A stretch of 64,000 nt of DNA from Rhizomys pruinosus. Lineage: Eukaryota; Chordata; Mammalia; Rodentia; Spalacidae. Both the position numbers and the translations under genes were made by a program. Below, one piece after another: positions 22,926 to 34,760 of this stretch. The DNA is taken from contig VZQC01010587.1 of the NCBI GenBank assembly GCA_009823505.1, positions 17,538-81,537 of the forward strand, in the 5' to 3' direction. Position 1 is the first letter of the stretch. Each line of letters opens with the position of its first letter. Below the pieces are notes generated by a model. The model was not told the origin of the DNA. It worked only from the letters and a program-made list of their open reading frames with translations, and did no database searches.

Positions 22926-23520
22926 TTTTTATTTTTTTAAAACTGGATTATCGTGCCTTTCATACAATACATCTTAATCATATTTATATCCCATCTCCTA
23001 TCTACACCTCTCCTATGGTCCACTCTGGTCTTCATCCATTCTGTCATATATGTTAAATTTGTGTCCCCAAATGTCTCTCAATGTGAGTCCATCCACCGAA
23101 ACTTGGTCAACCTATACAGCGTCACTCCCTTAAAGAAGACCAACTCTCCTTCACTCAGAAATTATCAGCTGCCAATAGTTCCTTAACTAAGCTTGGGGTT
23201 TCTTACCCATTTTCCCATTTCTGTGCTGGGTCTTTGTGTGGTTCGAGTTTGCATGAGCCTTGTGCACACTGTCACCATTGCTAGATTCTTTTGAGTGAGT
23301 TCTCAGTCACCTGATTTCCTTGTGGTCATCTACCACCTCTACTCTAAAAGTCTTTCTGCCTCTTGTTCTGCAAGGGTCTCTGAGCCCTGTGTGGCAGAGG
23401 TTTAAGACAGGAGTCCTATCCAGCGATACGCACTCTGAAGTCTTTTATTCTCTATATTTTGGCCAGTTGTGACTTTGTATGTTAGTCATCCTCTGTTGCA
23501 GAAGGAAGTTTTGCTGATAA
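22926..23520 (-). mobile_element. L1 3' UTR fragment, antisense (third)
   Basis: The longest antisense Lx-like 3' UTR here, running from cctttcatacaatacatctt through tgtgagtccatccaccgaaa, ttcccatttctgtgctgggt and gtcatctaccacctctactc to ggccagttgtgactttgtat. Confidence 0.8.
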
Positions 23521-24217
23521 TAGTTAAGAAATGCATTAGTAATATTCTCTCCGCCCTCTGTTCCACTATGTTCCATGTTCTTTAGGTGTAGAGATTCCAC
23601 TGTAGATGTGGCACTTCAGCTGAGCATCTCACAGACACTTATTCTCTGCATTTGACTACTCCTGACAAACTATAATGGTCTCCATAGGTTACAAAAAGAA
23701 GCTTTTTTTGATGAGTGGTGAGAGGTACACTTATCTGTAAATATATGATATAGATGCATATTTAGATATAATAAGAAATTACATTTGTCTTGGGATGTGA
23801 CAGGTGGAATTTTTTTCTAGAAATTATGACTTTCTCCAGCCATGTGTATTTGGCTCTGTTTACAGTAAGACACATGAGTTTCCTCCCACTGAATGGGTTT
23901 AATTCAATTAGACAGTTATTGATTACCCCCAAGATAAAAGTGCACTACTGCAACAATAGTGATTGTTTGCTGTTCTGATTATGACTGTGGTTATCAGGCT
24001 ATACAGGCTAGGTTGGACCATTGATTTAATTTTCTCCCTCAGCAGCTTGCATAGTATCCTCTGATACTATGAGAGCTAGACTTCTGGGAGGAGGCTTCCA
24101 GGTCAGTTCCAGCTCCATTGCTCTAAGGCTTGAGAGATAAATAATGCTTAGATGGTATGAAAAACTGGAGGAAAATGTATTAATTCAAAAGACTACTGAA
24201 AATTGCACATAAAATAT
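23521..24217. other. Unique sequence, no gene seen
   Basis: Ordinary AT-rich DNA. Confidence 0.4.
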
Positions 24218-24303
24218 AGTATATTTATATAGTCATCTATATAAATATACATATTTATGTATATAAATATGTATATTTATATAGATGACTATATAAATAT
24301 ACT
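24218..24303. repeat. Perfect 40-bp-arm palindrome
   Basis: The left arm 24,218-24,257 is the exact reverse complement of 24,264-24,303; the loop is six bases (tgtata). The arms are AT-rich but not a simple TA repeat (they contain agtcatctat and its complement), so this is a true inverted repeat. Confidence 0.95.
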
Positions 24304-24354
24304 TCATCTATATACAAATATACATAAATATAGTATATTTGTATATAGATGAAG
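24302..24354. repeat. Perfect 22-bp-arm palindrome
   Basis: The left arm 24,302-24,323 (cttcatctatatacaaatat plus two bases) is the exact reverse complement of 24,333-24,354; the loop is nine bases. It overlaps the end of the previous palindrome by two bases. Confidence 0.95.
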
Positions 24355-25049
24355 GCTATATAACAAGAACCACAAAACCAGGCAAGAGAAGCCTGGCTTC
24401 AATTTGTTGGTCAGAGTAGTCCAAGAGACTCCTAAAGTAACATAGGCTATTGATTGCCTCCCAGAATTTGAAGATAAGGCCCTATTGCTGAAGACAGGAC
24501 ATAGTCTTCTTATTAGTTTTTGCTTGGATTTCAAGATTATAGATTTCTTTGTAGCTTTTTTCACACACCTTCATTTTGGTTAACCCTTCCCTCATCCCCT
24601 CATCTCCCTATCTCCATGGCCATGTCATGCTTGAATCTTCCCACCCCATCTTCCCCCATTTACATTCATTTTACCTGTAATTAACCAGATTTCAAAATAT
24701 CAACTGACTTTAGCTAACCCGTTTTGAGTAGGAAGGGGAATCGATATGCCACTGGCTGGAGAGGGCACAGTATTTGTTTGCTTTTGATGTCTGTTGGTTG
24801 ATGTTCTGTTTTGTTTGGTTTTTAACATAGCTAAGGCTTGGGCATAATGGAATTGACTAGATCAGTAAATGGCTGATGATATATGAAAAAAAGAAGCAAG
24901 TCCAAATTTATATAAGCTAATAATTTTGACTCCTAGCAAGATGATATTATTTAAATATTTGATGAGTATCTATCTAATGTGGACAGGCGAAAACTCATTT
25001 GTAATGTAAGAAAAATGACAGTTTTTATGAGCTTATTTTCGTTAGACAT
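24355..25049. other. Unique sequence, no gene seen
   Basis: Includes a pyrimidine-rich part (24,580-24,665). No gene recognised. Confidence 0.4.
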
Positions 25050-25268
25050 TTTACTATTTATTTTTATTTTATGTGCATGAGTATTATGCCTGCATGTATG
25101 TAAGCATGTCGTGCAGTGCCTACGGAGGACAAAAGAGGGTATAGAATCCTCTGGAACTGGAGTTACAGGAGGTTGTTAGCCACCATGTGGGTGCTAGGAA
25201 TCAAACCTGGGTCCTTTGCAAGAACAGCCAGTACTCTTAACTGGTATGCCATTTTTCTCCAGCTCTGA
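25050..25268 (-). mobile_element. B3 SINE, antisense
   Basis: Complement of a B3 tail (atttttattttatgtgcatg), body (ctctggaactggagttacag) and head (atgccatttttctccagctc). Confidence 0.9.
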
Positions 25269-25683
25269 CAACTGATTTTTTTTTTATAATTCTAATAAGT
25301 GACCAATTTTGGACACTAGATTTTATATAGCATTTCTATTTTAGAATTGTCTTTCATTTCAGAGATTTTATGTTTAAACCTGGATTGGAGATCATCCAAA
25401 TTCTCTTGTAAATAACTTTAGTATGTCAGCATGAGGTTTATCCAAAACATACTTCGAAGAGTCCCTTTTGCTAGATATCATATTGGGAAGCATTTTCTCC
25501 ATTTTTCTGTGGCTCTTGCTTTCAATTCCTATTTTCTGAATGACATAGCCTTTTAGGTGTTTGCATTAGAGAAGTCATTTTCTCCTGGGAAGCACCACTA
25601 TTACATGTGCTGCAGATGATTGCAACTTATGTATAAGTTGGGCTGTAAGTTCCAATTGATGATATTTCTTGAAAGTAACTCTT

Positions 25684-25858
25684 AAAAAAAAAAAAAAAAG
25701 GCCAGGCGTGGTGGTGAACGCCTTTAATCCTAGCACTTGGGAGGCAGAGGCAGGCGGATCTTTGTGAGTTCAAGGCCAGCCTGGTCTACAGAGAGAGTTC
25801 CAGGACAGCTGGGACTACAGGGAGACCCTGTCTCAAAAAGACAAGAAAAAAAGAAAAA
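25684..25858 (+). mobile_element. B1 SINE with TSD and 5' A-run
   Basis: Complete B1 (gccaggcgtggtggtgaacg ... ggagaccctgtctcaaaaag) with an A-rich tail. TSD gaaagtaactctt at 25,671-25,683 and 25,859-25,871. Unusually, 17 A residues lie between the left TSD and the B1 start. Confidence 0.95.
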
Positions 25859-25871
25859 GAAAGTAACTCTT

Positions 25872-27044
25872 GAGACTCATTCAAAGTGATATGTATATAT
25901 TTACATATATATTTATGGCTTAGTATCTGCAGTCTTCTAGAGCAAATATGTATGTATCTACATTTAAACTATACACTAATGTACAGAACAAAATAACCTC
26001 TACACATGCAAAATATAATTACAGTATTTTAAATTATGAAATAACAAGGGAGCATTTTCAAAAAGAAAACAATAATACAGAATGCTCCCTTTATAGCCTG
26101 TATATTTTTGCCTAGCTCTGAAGATAATACGGTGATTCACCATGTTGACTGATGTCGACAACAATGATCACTTCAGTGTCTGTGTGATGAGAAATGAGAT
26201 AATGAAGCTGGGCATTGAGCACATGCCAGGAATTAGGTTTTCTCCTCCCTGACAGCACTCTTTTGCTTCATATGAGCAGTTAGGGGACTGGCAGGGAGGA
26301 TTCTTCATAATATTTAAATTGTCGTTTGCTCAGCTCTCGGTTTTGTTCTCTTTAGTGGCTCATATATAATTTCATATAATCAAATTCATGTTTGGTATTT
26401 TACCAAGCATAGGCTTAAGGATTTCAGCTGACTCCAAGGAATTGTCAGCTGGCTGACTTTGATGTTGGTAGCGAGTAACTATATTTATGCATCCATGCCT
26501 CCTGCAATGCGAAAGATCACAAGACTCTTCTGGAATAGAGCATAGTGGAGCATGCCTGTTTCTTATTGGCTTTACTGTCTTTGGTTTGGGTTTCTAGTCA
26601 GTGGGAGGGTCCAGTTTATATTTTGCAGTTTTAGGTTTGTATATGCAAATCTGGGTTAATTGATTTTTGTATTTCTGTAATAACTTATCTCACGGATGCT
26701 TTTGAACTGGTGTTCTGGGATACTGATGGTAGCCTTCCTTCTAACTCAGATCTGATGATGAGATAGCAGTCAGTGGATGTTCCCTGAGACAGAGATACTC
26801 TGTGATGCAGGAGGTCAGTTTTGAGGAGAGTTTTGACACGGACGTAGGAATAAGAACCAATTAGGGACAGATAGATGATGCTTCATTTTGGAGACAGCAA
26901 AGATCACATTTAGCACAATCTGCTCCTCTGTGGGACTGTCTCTGACACATGGGTTTAAGCACAAGGAAGATCTTCAAGCCAAGAGAAAATATTTAAGGAG
27001 GATGCTATCAGTAGCCTGAGGAGGAAACAACTCAAAACTAAGGC
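25872..27044. other. Unique sequence, no gene seen
   Basis: No repeat family or coding structure recognised in about 1.2 kb. Confidence 0.4.
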
Positions 27045-27415
27045 AAGTATCCTAGCCTGTTCTCGTTGCTATAACCTAACACCCTTGATGAGTCGTTTGT
27101 AAATAGAAATTTATTTCTGGCTATTCTGAAGACTGGAAATCCAAGACCAAAGGTGGCAGGACATGCAGCGTTTGGGGAACATGTCCTCTTACAGCAAGAT
27201 GGCACCCTGATGCTACACTCTCAGATGGCAGAGGGTGGAAAAGTCCAAGCAACTTTCTGAGGCCTCCTCTATAAGGGACTTCATCGCACTTATGAGGGTG
27301 CAGTACTTAGGACTCGATCACTTCCTAAGAGGCCCTACTTCTTAATACACCCAGAATTAGGATTAAATTTCAGCATGAAATTTAGAGGGATACAAGCACT
27401 CAAATTATAGCAGTA
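27045..27415 (+). mobile_element. Old mid-size mammalian repeat
   Basis: Layout tgttctcgttgctataacct, tagaaatttatttctggcta, ccaagaccaaaggtggcagg, cacttcctaagaggccctac and aattaggattaaatttcagc, ending in a cactcaaattatagcagta-type terminus. This resembles a mammal-wide family of the same general design as the repeat at 10,197. I cannot name it with certainty. Confidence 0.6.
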
Positions 27416-28021
27416 AGATTGATTAAAGACAAGAGGTCTGCATTTCTAAAGTGGGGTCCTGAATCTATGGTGCTACAATAATCTAGAAGCTGCACTGTCA
27501 AGGTAATCTCCAAAGTTGTAGAAAGGCAGTCTAATTCTGGCAGCCTGTGATTCTTGCAGCATGCAGTTCCCAGTCACTCCCATTGGAAATGTTAGTCAGG
27601 AATTTCATGAACTAAAAACTGGTTTCTGTTCTACTTTTGGAACATAAACAGGTCCTCATAGGAGGAGGAGACCCACTTCCTGCAGGGAACAGAGATGGAC
27701 CTTTACCAGCTGGATCGCTTCACTTTACACAGACTTTTAAGGGCAAAAGTCAACCTCTAAGCAGTGGCAGGAAAAGGAGCCATACCTGTGTGACTCACTC
27801 CCAGAAGAGCTGGTCCCAGGCATGTTAGGACACATGTCCTACCCAAGAGCGTGTTGCCAGTGTATTTCCAATCAAGACTCGGGAAAGATATGGGAAAGAG
27901 TCTTTTTTATTCCTTCAATCACAGAACATAGAGGTGAAAAAACATCTTTTATTTTTTATAAATGTCACCATTTGAAGCTCTCATATTTCTTGTGAGACTA
28001 CAAGAAAATTGTGTCCGTTAG
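27416..28021. other. Unique sequence, no gene seen
   Basis: A 63-codon ORF at 27,637 has no recognisable domain. Nothing else is supported. Confidence 0.4.
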
Positions 28022-28115
28022 ATGCTGGTTGGTGCAATGGTTCTATCTTTAGAGTCTGAAGTTAAATGCCTGGATTCAACCACAATATCCCCATTTATTA
28101 TAATAGCTAGATGTC
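28022..28115 (+). mobile_element. MIR head fragment
   Basis: ggtgcaatggttctatcttt followed by gagtctgaagttaaatgcct and ggattcaaccaca follows the MIR 5' pattern. Confidence 0.45.
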
Positions 28116-28129
28116 CACAGGACAGTTGC

Positions 28130-28530
28130 TCATTGTGGTGGTTCCTGTGCATTGACATCTTGACTCACTTTGCAGTTGCCTGGGGGACACATTCCTGGAT
28201 ATGTCTATGAGGATGTTAAGGAGGGTGGAAGACCCACCCTTGACAGTGGATGGCAGCATCTCTTGTTCTGAAGTCTAAGAGTGCACAAAAAGAGGAAAAG
28301 GAAGAGAGTCAGGAGACAGAGACACAGAGAGACAGAGACAGAGAGAGGAAGGAGCTGGCACTCATCTCTCTGTGTCCTGCATGCAGATGCCATGTGGCCA
28401 ACCCCTTCACATTCTCACCACCAGGATGCAATATGAGCCAAAGAGTCTGAGCCAAAGTAGACCCTCGTTTCCTTAAATCATTCTTGCCTGATATTTTGTC
28501 AGAGAAAGAAGCCAAGTAACTAATACACTT
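28130..28530 (+). mobile_element. Rodent mid-size repeat, diverged
   Basis: Same general plan as 18,240-18,655 and 40,925-41,400: an acttgact-type start, agacccacccttgacagtgg, a purine tract, a ccctcgtttccttaaatc stretch and a final aagccaagtaactaatacac. A purine-rich tract at 28,287-28,352 is embedded. Confidence 0.5.
28287..28352. repeat. Purine-rich (GAGACA)n-like tract
   Basis: 66 bp almost free of pyrimidines except C in gagaca units; low-complexity. Confidence 0.8.
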
Positions 28531-28554
28531 GTCTATAAAACAGAAATAACAAAC

Positions 28555-28680
28555 CCAGATATGGCAGCACACACTTATAATGCCAGCATTCAGGAGGCGG
28601 AGACCGGAATTGTGAGTTCCAGGCTAGCCTGAGCTGCAATACTGCAACTCCATCTCAAAAAGCCACTGGCATCACCACGC
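28555..28680 (+). mobile_element. B1-like SINE fragment
   Basis: Diverged B1 order: gcagcacacacttataatgc, cattcaggaggcggagacc and ggctagcctgagctgcaata, ending in ccatctcaaaaag. Confidence 0.8.
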
Positions 28681-28884
28681 TTTTCACACTGTACAGCTTT
28701 TATCAATTATATTAGTACTCCAGTTTCTTGATGCATATGGCACCACATACAGGACTCCAGCACCTAATCAAGGACCTATTTGAAATAGCACTTGTTAAGA
28801 TATAGTACTTGGCACATAATAAATACTCAATAAAATTGGTCTCTTACATGGGCCTGTTTTCTCTTCTACAAAGTGAAGTTTTTG

Positions 28885-29098
28885 TGGGGCTGGAGAGATA
28901 GCTCATTGGTAAAGAGCACGGGCTATTCTTGTAAAGGACAACTGTGCAGTTCCCAACACACAGAGCAGTTAACAACCGTCTGTAACTCCAGTTCCAGGGG
29001 ATCAGACACCCTCTTCTGACCTCCATGAGTATGTATGACCTAGGTACTTTTACATATATGCAGGCAACAGACTCATACACATAAAATAAAAATAGTAA
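28885..29098 (+). mobile_element. B2 SINE
   Basis: gtggggctggagagatagct head, ctgtaactccagttccaggg body, and tail acacataaaataaaaatag. Confidence 0.9.
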
Positions 29099-29134
29099 GT
29101 AAAAGAAAATATTTTATTATTTATTCATATATAT

Positions 29135-29740
29135 TTTTTATTGTTATTAAACTTTTTCCATAAGTCATACATCATTTTTCAATCGAATCTAGAGTCACTT
29201 CCCTTTCTATGCCCCCCACCCCACCCTAGTCCCTGCACTCTTCCATACATGTCCTGTATCTTTTTCTAGGTCTTTCCAGAGTTTTTTTTTCAGTTCTTTT
29301 GTTGTTGTCCTCTCCAACTTGTATTGCTACAGTATATATGCATATATACATGGTTACATAGATACATATATACAAACATACACATATCACTTGAATTGGA
29401 GGATTTTTTTTTTCCTAAAAGATGTCATGTTTTCCTTAAGGAAGTGCTCGAAGGTTCCTCCCTTGGCAATCCCAAACAGCTATAAATCCTGCACTTTTGC
29501 TCCACATTGGGGTCTTTCCCTCTCACAGTCCCCCAAATGAAGTCCAGTAAGCACGCGTCCTGTCTCAATCCCCCTGCACTGCCTCCATGATACAGCTCAG
29601 GTAGTCCAACAATGGCAGTCTATATTCTGATGATGCTGACATCCCCTTAGCTGTTTAGTCCACAAGCTGGGTATCTCAGTAGTCCCCATCTGGCACTGAA
29701 GGTTTGGAGGATTCTTGGAGAGACATGAGTCCTCAGTCCA
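29135..29740 (-). mobile_element. Element with L1-type 3' tail, antisense
   Basis: Reverse complement of the family at 13,060-13,623: the tail (taaactttttccataagtca) at the left, a degenerate TA/CA microsatellite near 29,325-29,380, and the ccacattggggtctttccct block. It extends about 100 bp further at its 5' end than the other copies, to about 29,740. Confidence 0.65.
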
Positions 29741-29789
29741 TATTGGAAGGTTAAAAAGCTGTGTCTCATGTCTTTATATTTTATTTTTT

Positions 29790-30015
29790 TTAATATCTTG
29801 CTTACTATCAATTTTAATATATTTGTATGAGTGTATTGCCTGTGTGTGTGTAAACGCACCCATGTCATGTAATGTCCGGGGAGTCAGACAAAGTCGTCAG
29901 ATTCCCCTGGAACTGGAAGGGCTGTTAGCTGCCATGTGGGTGCTGGGAATAGACTCAGTTCCTCCACAAGAGCAGCCAGTGCTCTTAACCACAGAGTCAA
30001 ATCTCCACCACCAAT
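29790..30015 (-). mobile_element. B3/B2 SINE, antisense
   Basis: Complement of a B3 body (attcccctggaactggaagg) and head (ctcttaaccacagagtcaaa). Confidence 0.85.
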
Positions 30016-32444
30016 AAAATAAAATATTTTTAAATGAAGTTGTGGAACAGTATCTTACAGCTCTGAAGTCACAGCATTCTGTAATGGAAACGGCTTTTTT
30101 TGAAACTGTTGCACAGTGACGGTCAGCAAACTTTTTCCAGAGATATCTACAGTCTGTCTAATGACTCAGCTCTGACACTGTAGTGAGGAAGTGGCCCTAG
30201 GCAACAACTAAAAGAGTAGGTGTTCACTGTGTTCTAATAAACCATCACTTACAAAACCAGGCGGAGTTTAGAGCTGGCCCATTGGCGTGTGTGCTGCCCT
30301 CTCTTACAGAATAGAAATGTGTGGAGAAAAGAGGCAGAATGCAATGTGTATTGGGAAAAGAATGCACCAACATGCAGCGCAGAGCTGTGTGAGCTCATAA
30401 CATGCTTGGTTAAATCACCTCGTAGCGTTCTCTTTCACCTATAAGATGATTTAACGAAAAAATTAAGTTTGCTTCCCAAGTTAATCACATACAGTCACCC
30501 AAAACAGTATGGACGAATTTGATGAAATCTGTGCCTTGATTCCACCCTATAGGTATGTATAATACAACTGCCTTCTGGAGACTCATGAGTCAAAAAACAA
30601 AAACCTAAAAAAAAAAAAATGGGGGGGATACAGATAGATATGAAACCTTTTTGTCAAAAACCTTGCAATTCAAATCTTAAAACTAACTACGGGAAAAGAT
30701 TTGTATGTTCCAACAGGTCAAAATGTCACCAACTTAACGGCTGAGAAAGAAAAGATACAGCTTTGCATGGGGTAGGATGTACCAGAAAGTGCCAGCAGAA
30801 AGGTTGGCCCGTCTGAACATTGAAAGGAAGAAAAGCCTCAGATTGCTACAAACATCAAACCGCTCTGTGGATCCTACTCATAACAACTATTTATAATGAG
30901 TCCTAATGAAACTTACCTTCTAGGTGCCGCAAAGGGTTTTAATACGAGAGACTTTCTTACCTCCCCCCCATAGAACAAGGAGAAATATGATGTTGATGTC
31001 ATTCTCCAACTGTAAATTGGAGACAACTATTATAGAGGTAATCTCTTATAAAACCGGTAAAACATGCTTGGTTAGCTCAACAATGCCATTATGCTTTATA
31101 TTAAACACATGAAAGAAAGCAGATGTTCTACAGCAAAGCTGGACAATATGCATAGGATAAATAACCTTCACAAGTTTAAATATTTATAAACCAGGCATAT
31201 GTATGCAAAATAAATGAAATCAGAAACAGTGGCCTAGAAATTCCCATTTGCTACAGCTCAAAACAAAATTGGAAGATGTAAATCACACAAAAGGCGTGGT
31301 GTACTCTGGCTGGAGCCAAAGGTAAACAACATTTTTAATTCTAAAATTAAAGAGACATGTACTAAACCAGCTCAGTTCCCTTCAGGGTGATTATTTAACC
31401 TTCAGATCTCTTCTGTCTTCCTACCTGGTCATCTGAATAGATGTGACTAAATTGCAGACATCTTTCCTTATAAGGGGGGGGGGTGCTGTATATGTGGACA
31501 CAACCTGAAATCCTGCTGAGGAAAGATGAGGAAGGGAAATGCAAAAATCCAGAGACTTGAAGCACCAAGGTAAAAATGAAGAAACAATAGTGGAAAATAC
31601 TAGGGAAGACTTTCCAGATTTGAGTAAAAAATGCCTCCTTTCGGCAACACTCAGCACTTGGGAGGGCAGAGGGAATCACAAGTAGCCTGGAGCAATGTCT
31701 TCCTAGCTGCAGATCCTTTCAGCCCCTCCCTCTCCAGTTCTGCCAGGGTGTTTTTGTGCCACAGTTGCCTTTCTTCTCCCTCCCTGCAACCCCCCCCCCA
31801 CACTGTTCTTTTGCCCAGTATTTTCTCATTTACCAAAGAACGAACAGGACAATATTAGAGCAAATAATTTATTCTATATTTTTCTTTCTCCTCAGTGTAA
31901 ACATCCCAATAACTTAAGAAAAACCTTGATATCAAAGGCCTTTCCTACCTGTGTCTAACTTTGAAGAACTTATACCAAGTGTGTTAGAGAGGAAAGAGGG
32001 AAAAGATGGTGAATTTCAAGTCCCAATAGAAAGTGATGGTAGAGCTTTCCCAAGACATGAAAAGAGAGAGATGCAGGTCAGAGACGCCTCCATAATATTT
32101 GGGACCCACGTACTGTTCCTGGGCAGAAATTTGAGGAACAGAAGAGACAATGAGGACACCTAGGGAAGTCAACCCTAAATTCCTGTGTTTGCCGCAAAGC
32201 CAGTGGCCACACTAGACTGTGACATTAAGCATCTCTCAGCAGAAACAAACAGGACAATGGCCATGACCAGACACCCAACACAATGCACCAGGCATGGAGA
32301 TTCTTCTACATTTTCCTTGAATGTGGGAAGTCTCAATAATGATGGAAATTATGTTGCCCTCCAGCCTTGATGGGAGGGGAGAAGGCAAGCTTTAAACTGA
32401 TTTAAATGTATGAACAAACATAATAATTCCTTTGGGTTTTAGGT
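30016..32444. other. Unique sequence, no gene seen
   Basis: About 2.4 kb without a recognised repeat. Homopolymer runs occur (A12 near 30,608; G9 near 31,477; C9 near 31,791). ORFs under 100 codons overlap on both strands without family resemblance. Confidence 0.45.
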
Positions 32445-32575
32445 AAAATCTTACACTGTAGCCTAGTATGGCCTATAATTCACTGTGTAGCCTAAGCCAC
32501 CCTCAAATTCTCAGTGGTTCTCTTGCCTCACTTTTGAGTACTGGCATTAGAGAGGTGAGCCATGATGCCTGAAAA
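32445..32575 (-). mobile_element. B1 remnant, antisense
   Basis: cactgtagcctagtatggcc, attcactgtgtagcctaagc and ttttgagtactggcattaga keep antisense B1 order at high divergence. Confidence 0.6.
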
Positions 32576-33149
32576 CATCATAGGTTTTGCAAAATAGTAT
32601 CTGTGGGCTGATATTCATGCACCAACAAAGCTTGTGAATGGAGTCCAGAAGGAAGAGGCAGCCTCCTATTTAATGTGACGCATCTCTGACACAGTCTCTG
32701 CTTCAGAACTAGTAGGTCCTGTAGGGAGCAGATGAGGTGTGGAGACAGAGTGTGACTACAGTGGGTGAGAAAGACGCCAGCATCATCTTATAAATCCTTC
32801 AGCAGGTAACGAGTTCCCAGAAAAACGGAGAGTGGGTAGTGGGTGGAGCAGAATAATTGAAAACAGCTGAACTACAAGATGGGTCTATTTTTTCCCAAAG
32901 AATGAGATGAGTAAAATGTCTTTTAAAGAACAGGATCTAAAAACAAATCCAGAAGATAAAGGGGATGTACTATATTTAGTTGCTCACACACATGCACGCA
33001 CAGCTAAATAGTAGCCATGTGGTCCATTAAGACAGTCTTCTCCTGCACTATTAATAACTCATCTGCTGTGTGGAGATGCAGTGCTTGCAGTCTTGGAACA
33101 GTGGTAGACAGGAAGATCCTGTGGGCCTCCCTCTCTGTAAAGGTTGTGC
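32576..33149. other. Unique sequence, no gene seen
   Basis: No feature recognised. Confidence 0.4.
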
Positions 33150-33410
33150 CCTCTTTATGTGTGAATGTGTGTAGTACGTGTGTGTGGCACGTGCATTCCA
33201 GGCCAGAGGAGAGCACTGAGTGTCCTGCTCTACCACTCTCCCTCTTTTTCATTTGGGAGGATTTCTCACCAAACCTGCAGCTAGGCTGGTGCCCAGCAAG
33301 CCCCAGTGAACCTCTTATCTCAGTCTGCCACAAAGCTAGGTTTTTAGGTGGGTGACCACATACGGGTCTGGAAGGGACACCGTCCCACCTAGGCCAAGCT
33401 GCCATCCATG
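33150..33410 (-). mobile_element. B4-type SINE, antisense
   Basis: gtgtccaggccagagg-like start, then taccactctccctctttttc, ggctggtgcccagcaagccc and tcagtctgccacaaagctag. A 133-codon minus-strand ORF overlapping it is a by-product. Confidence 0.6.
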
Positions 33411-33560
33411 ACCATCTGGACAGCTAGTTGGAGCAGGCTATTCTTACATCCACTTTCTATCCCAACTCTTCTTTCCATTGAGATCCAAGAGATTCAGAGA
33501 GTGGGTCACTTGTTTAATTTATTGATCTGGTGTAATCTCTTCATTATTGCTATAAATTAT

Positions 33561-33809
33561 TTTTTTTAATTATTTTATTTTATTTATTTTTGTACGTGTA
33601 TGAATGTACTGTCTGCATGTAGGTTTGTGCACCCGTGTCGTGCAATGCCGCGGAGGGCAGAAGAGGGTCTCGGATTCCCCTGGAACTGGAGTTCTCCTGA
33701 AATTGGAGTTACAGACAGTCCTCAGCTGCCATGTGGGTGCTGGGGATCGAACCCGGGTCCTCTGCAAGAGCAGTCGGTGCTCTTAATCGTTAGGCCATCT
33801 CTCCAGCCC
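33561..33809 (-). mobile_element. B2 SINE, antisense, with TSD and internal duplication
   Basis: Full B2 on the minus strand. Perfect TSD attgctataaattat at 33,546-33,560 and 33,810-33,824. The body holds a short tandem duplication (ctggaactggagtt then ctgaaattggagtt, 33,680-33,710), also seen in the B2 at 47,007. Confidence 0.95.
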
Positions 33810-33824
33810 ATTGCTATAAATTAT

Positions 33825-34649
33825 AACAGCCACCTTACCCACTGACTATACCATTATGATCACGTGATGCTCACTTTATGGGCTCTAACAAATGAGTCCC
33901 AAGGCTGAGTAGCACAGTGTAATGCAAACCAGGTGCTCTGTAATTCAAACCCAGGACTCATGTCCTCATGTAATCTAGGTAATGCTATTTCTGGGTGCTT
34001 GACAATGAGTGCCTTCACCCACATGTCAGTGGCAGAGCTGCGCACAAACTTCAATAGCACTAAACCACTGAAAACTGTAAAGGAGCACACAAGGTTGGTG
34101 ATGATAATTTCTTTTGAAATGGCCTATAAAAGAAGAGAGAACCACATAAAAGAGACAAAAGGTCCTTTTAGAAATAATTGAGACCATAACACTCAGCTCC
34201 TGGGAAGTATCATTTTGATTCTATGTTAATCTACCAGATCTGGGGTTGAGTCTAATAGGATGAAAATGCTTTGAAAAGATGGACCCAGACAAAAGCACTG
34301 ATTTAGGTCTATAAAATGGCATTAATTACATTCAATGTGGAGGAAAACATGCATGCAGGGAAAAGAAAACAAAATGAATCTTTTCTATTTGAAGAATTAC
34401 ATATCTCCCAGTAAACAGGAATTATCCATTATACGAAAATATGCCGTGAACTTTTTCTATGTACACATCCCTTCTTTTTCCTTACAAAAATTGATTTTAT
34501 ACATGTGGTTGGAACTGTTGCTCAAAACAAATCTATAATGTCTTATTACATCAATCTGAGCCAACCAACAACAAAGAAATTAAGTCCAATCACTCCATTT
34601 CCTGTCTTCTAATGTTAGCATACTGTAGATTAGCAAAGCACCATTGGCA
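33825..34649. other. Unique sequence, no gene seen
   Basis: No feature recognised. Confidence 0.4.
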
Positions 34650-34760
34650 TGGTCTAGCGTTGCTCATTCAGTTCATAAACACCTAACAAGCATCTAATAC
34701 ACCCCAGGCACTGAATACACAGAGGTCGAACAGCGGTTCCTGCTCTTTTCTGAATTTAAT
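34650..34760. mobile_element. Ancient mammalian repeat fragment
   Basis: ttcataaacacctaacaagc, ccccaggcactgaatacaca and ggttcctgctcttttctgaa resemble an old mammal-wide family with a 'ccaggcactg ... atac' core. Family not assigned. Confidence 0.4.

Noticed and set aside
31395..31858. Several overlapping 60-94-codon ORFs on both strands
   Set aside because: Pyrimidine-rich unique DNA with homopolymers; mutually exclusive frames and no domain.
33004..33405. 133-codon minus-strand ORF and 112-codon plus-strand ORF
   Set aside because: Overlap each other and a B4-type SINE; no recognisable domain.
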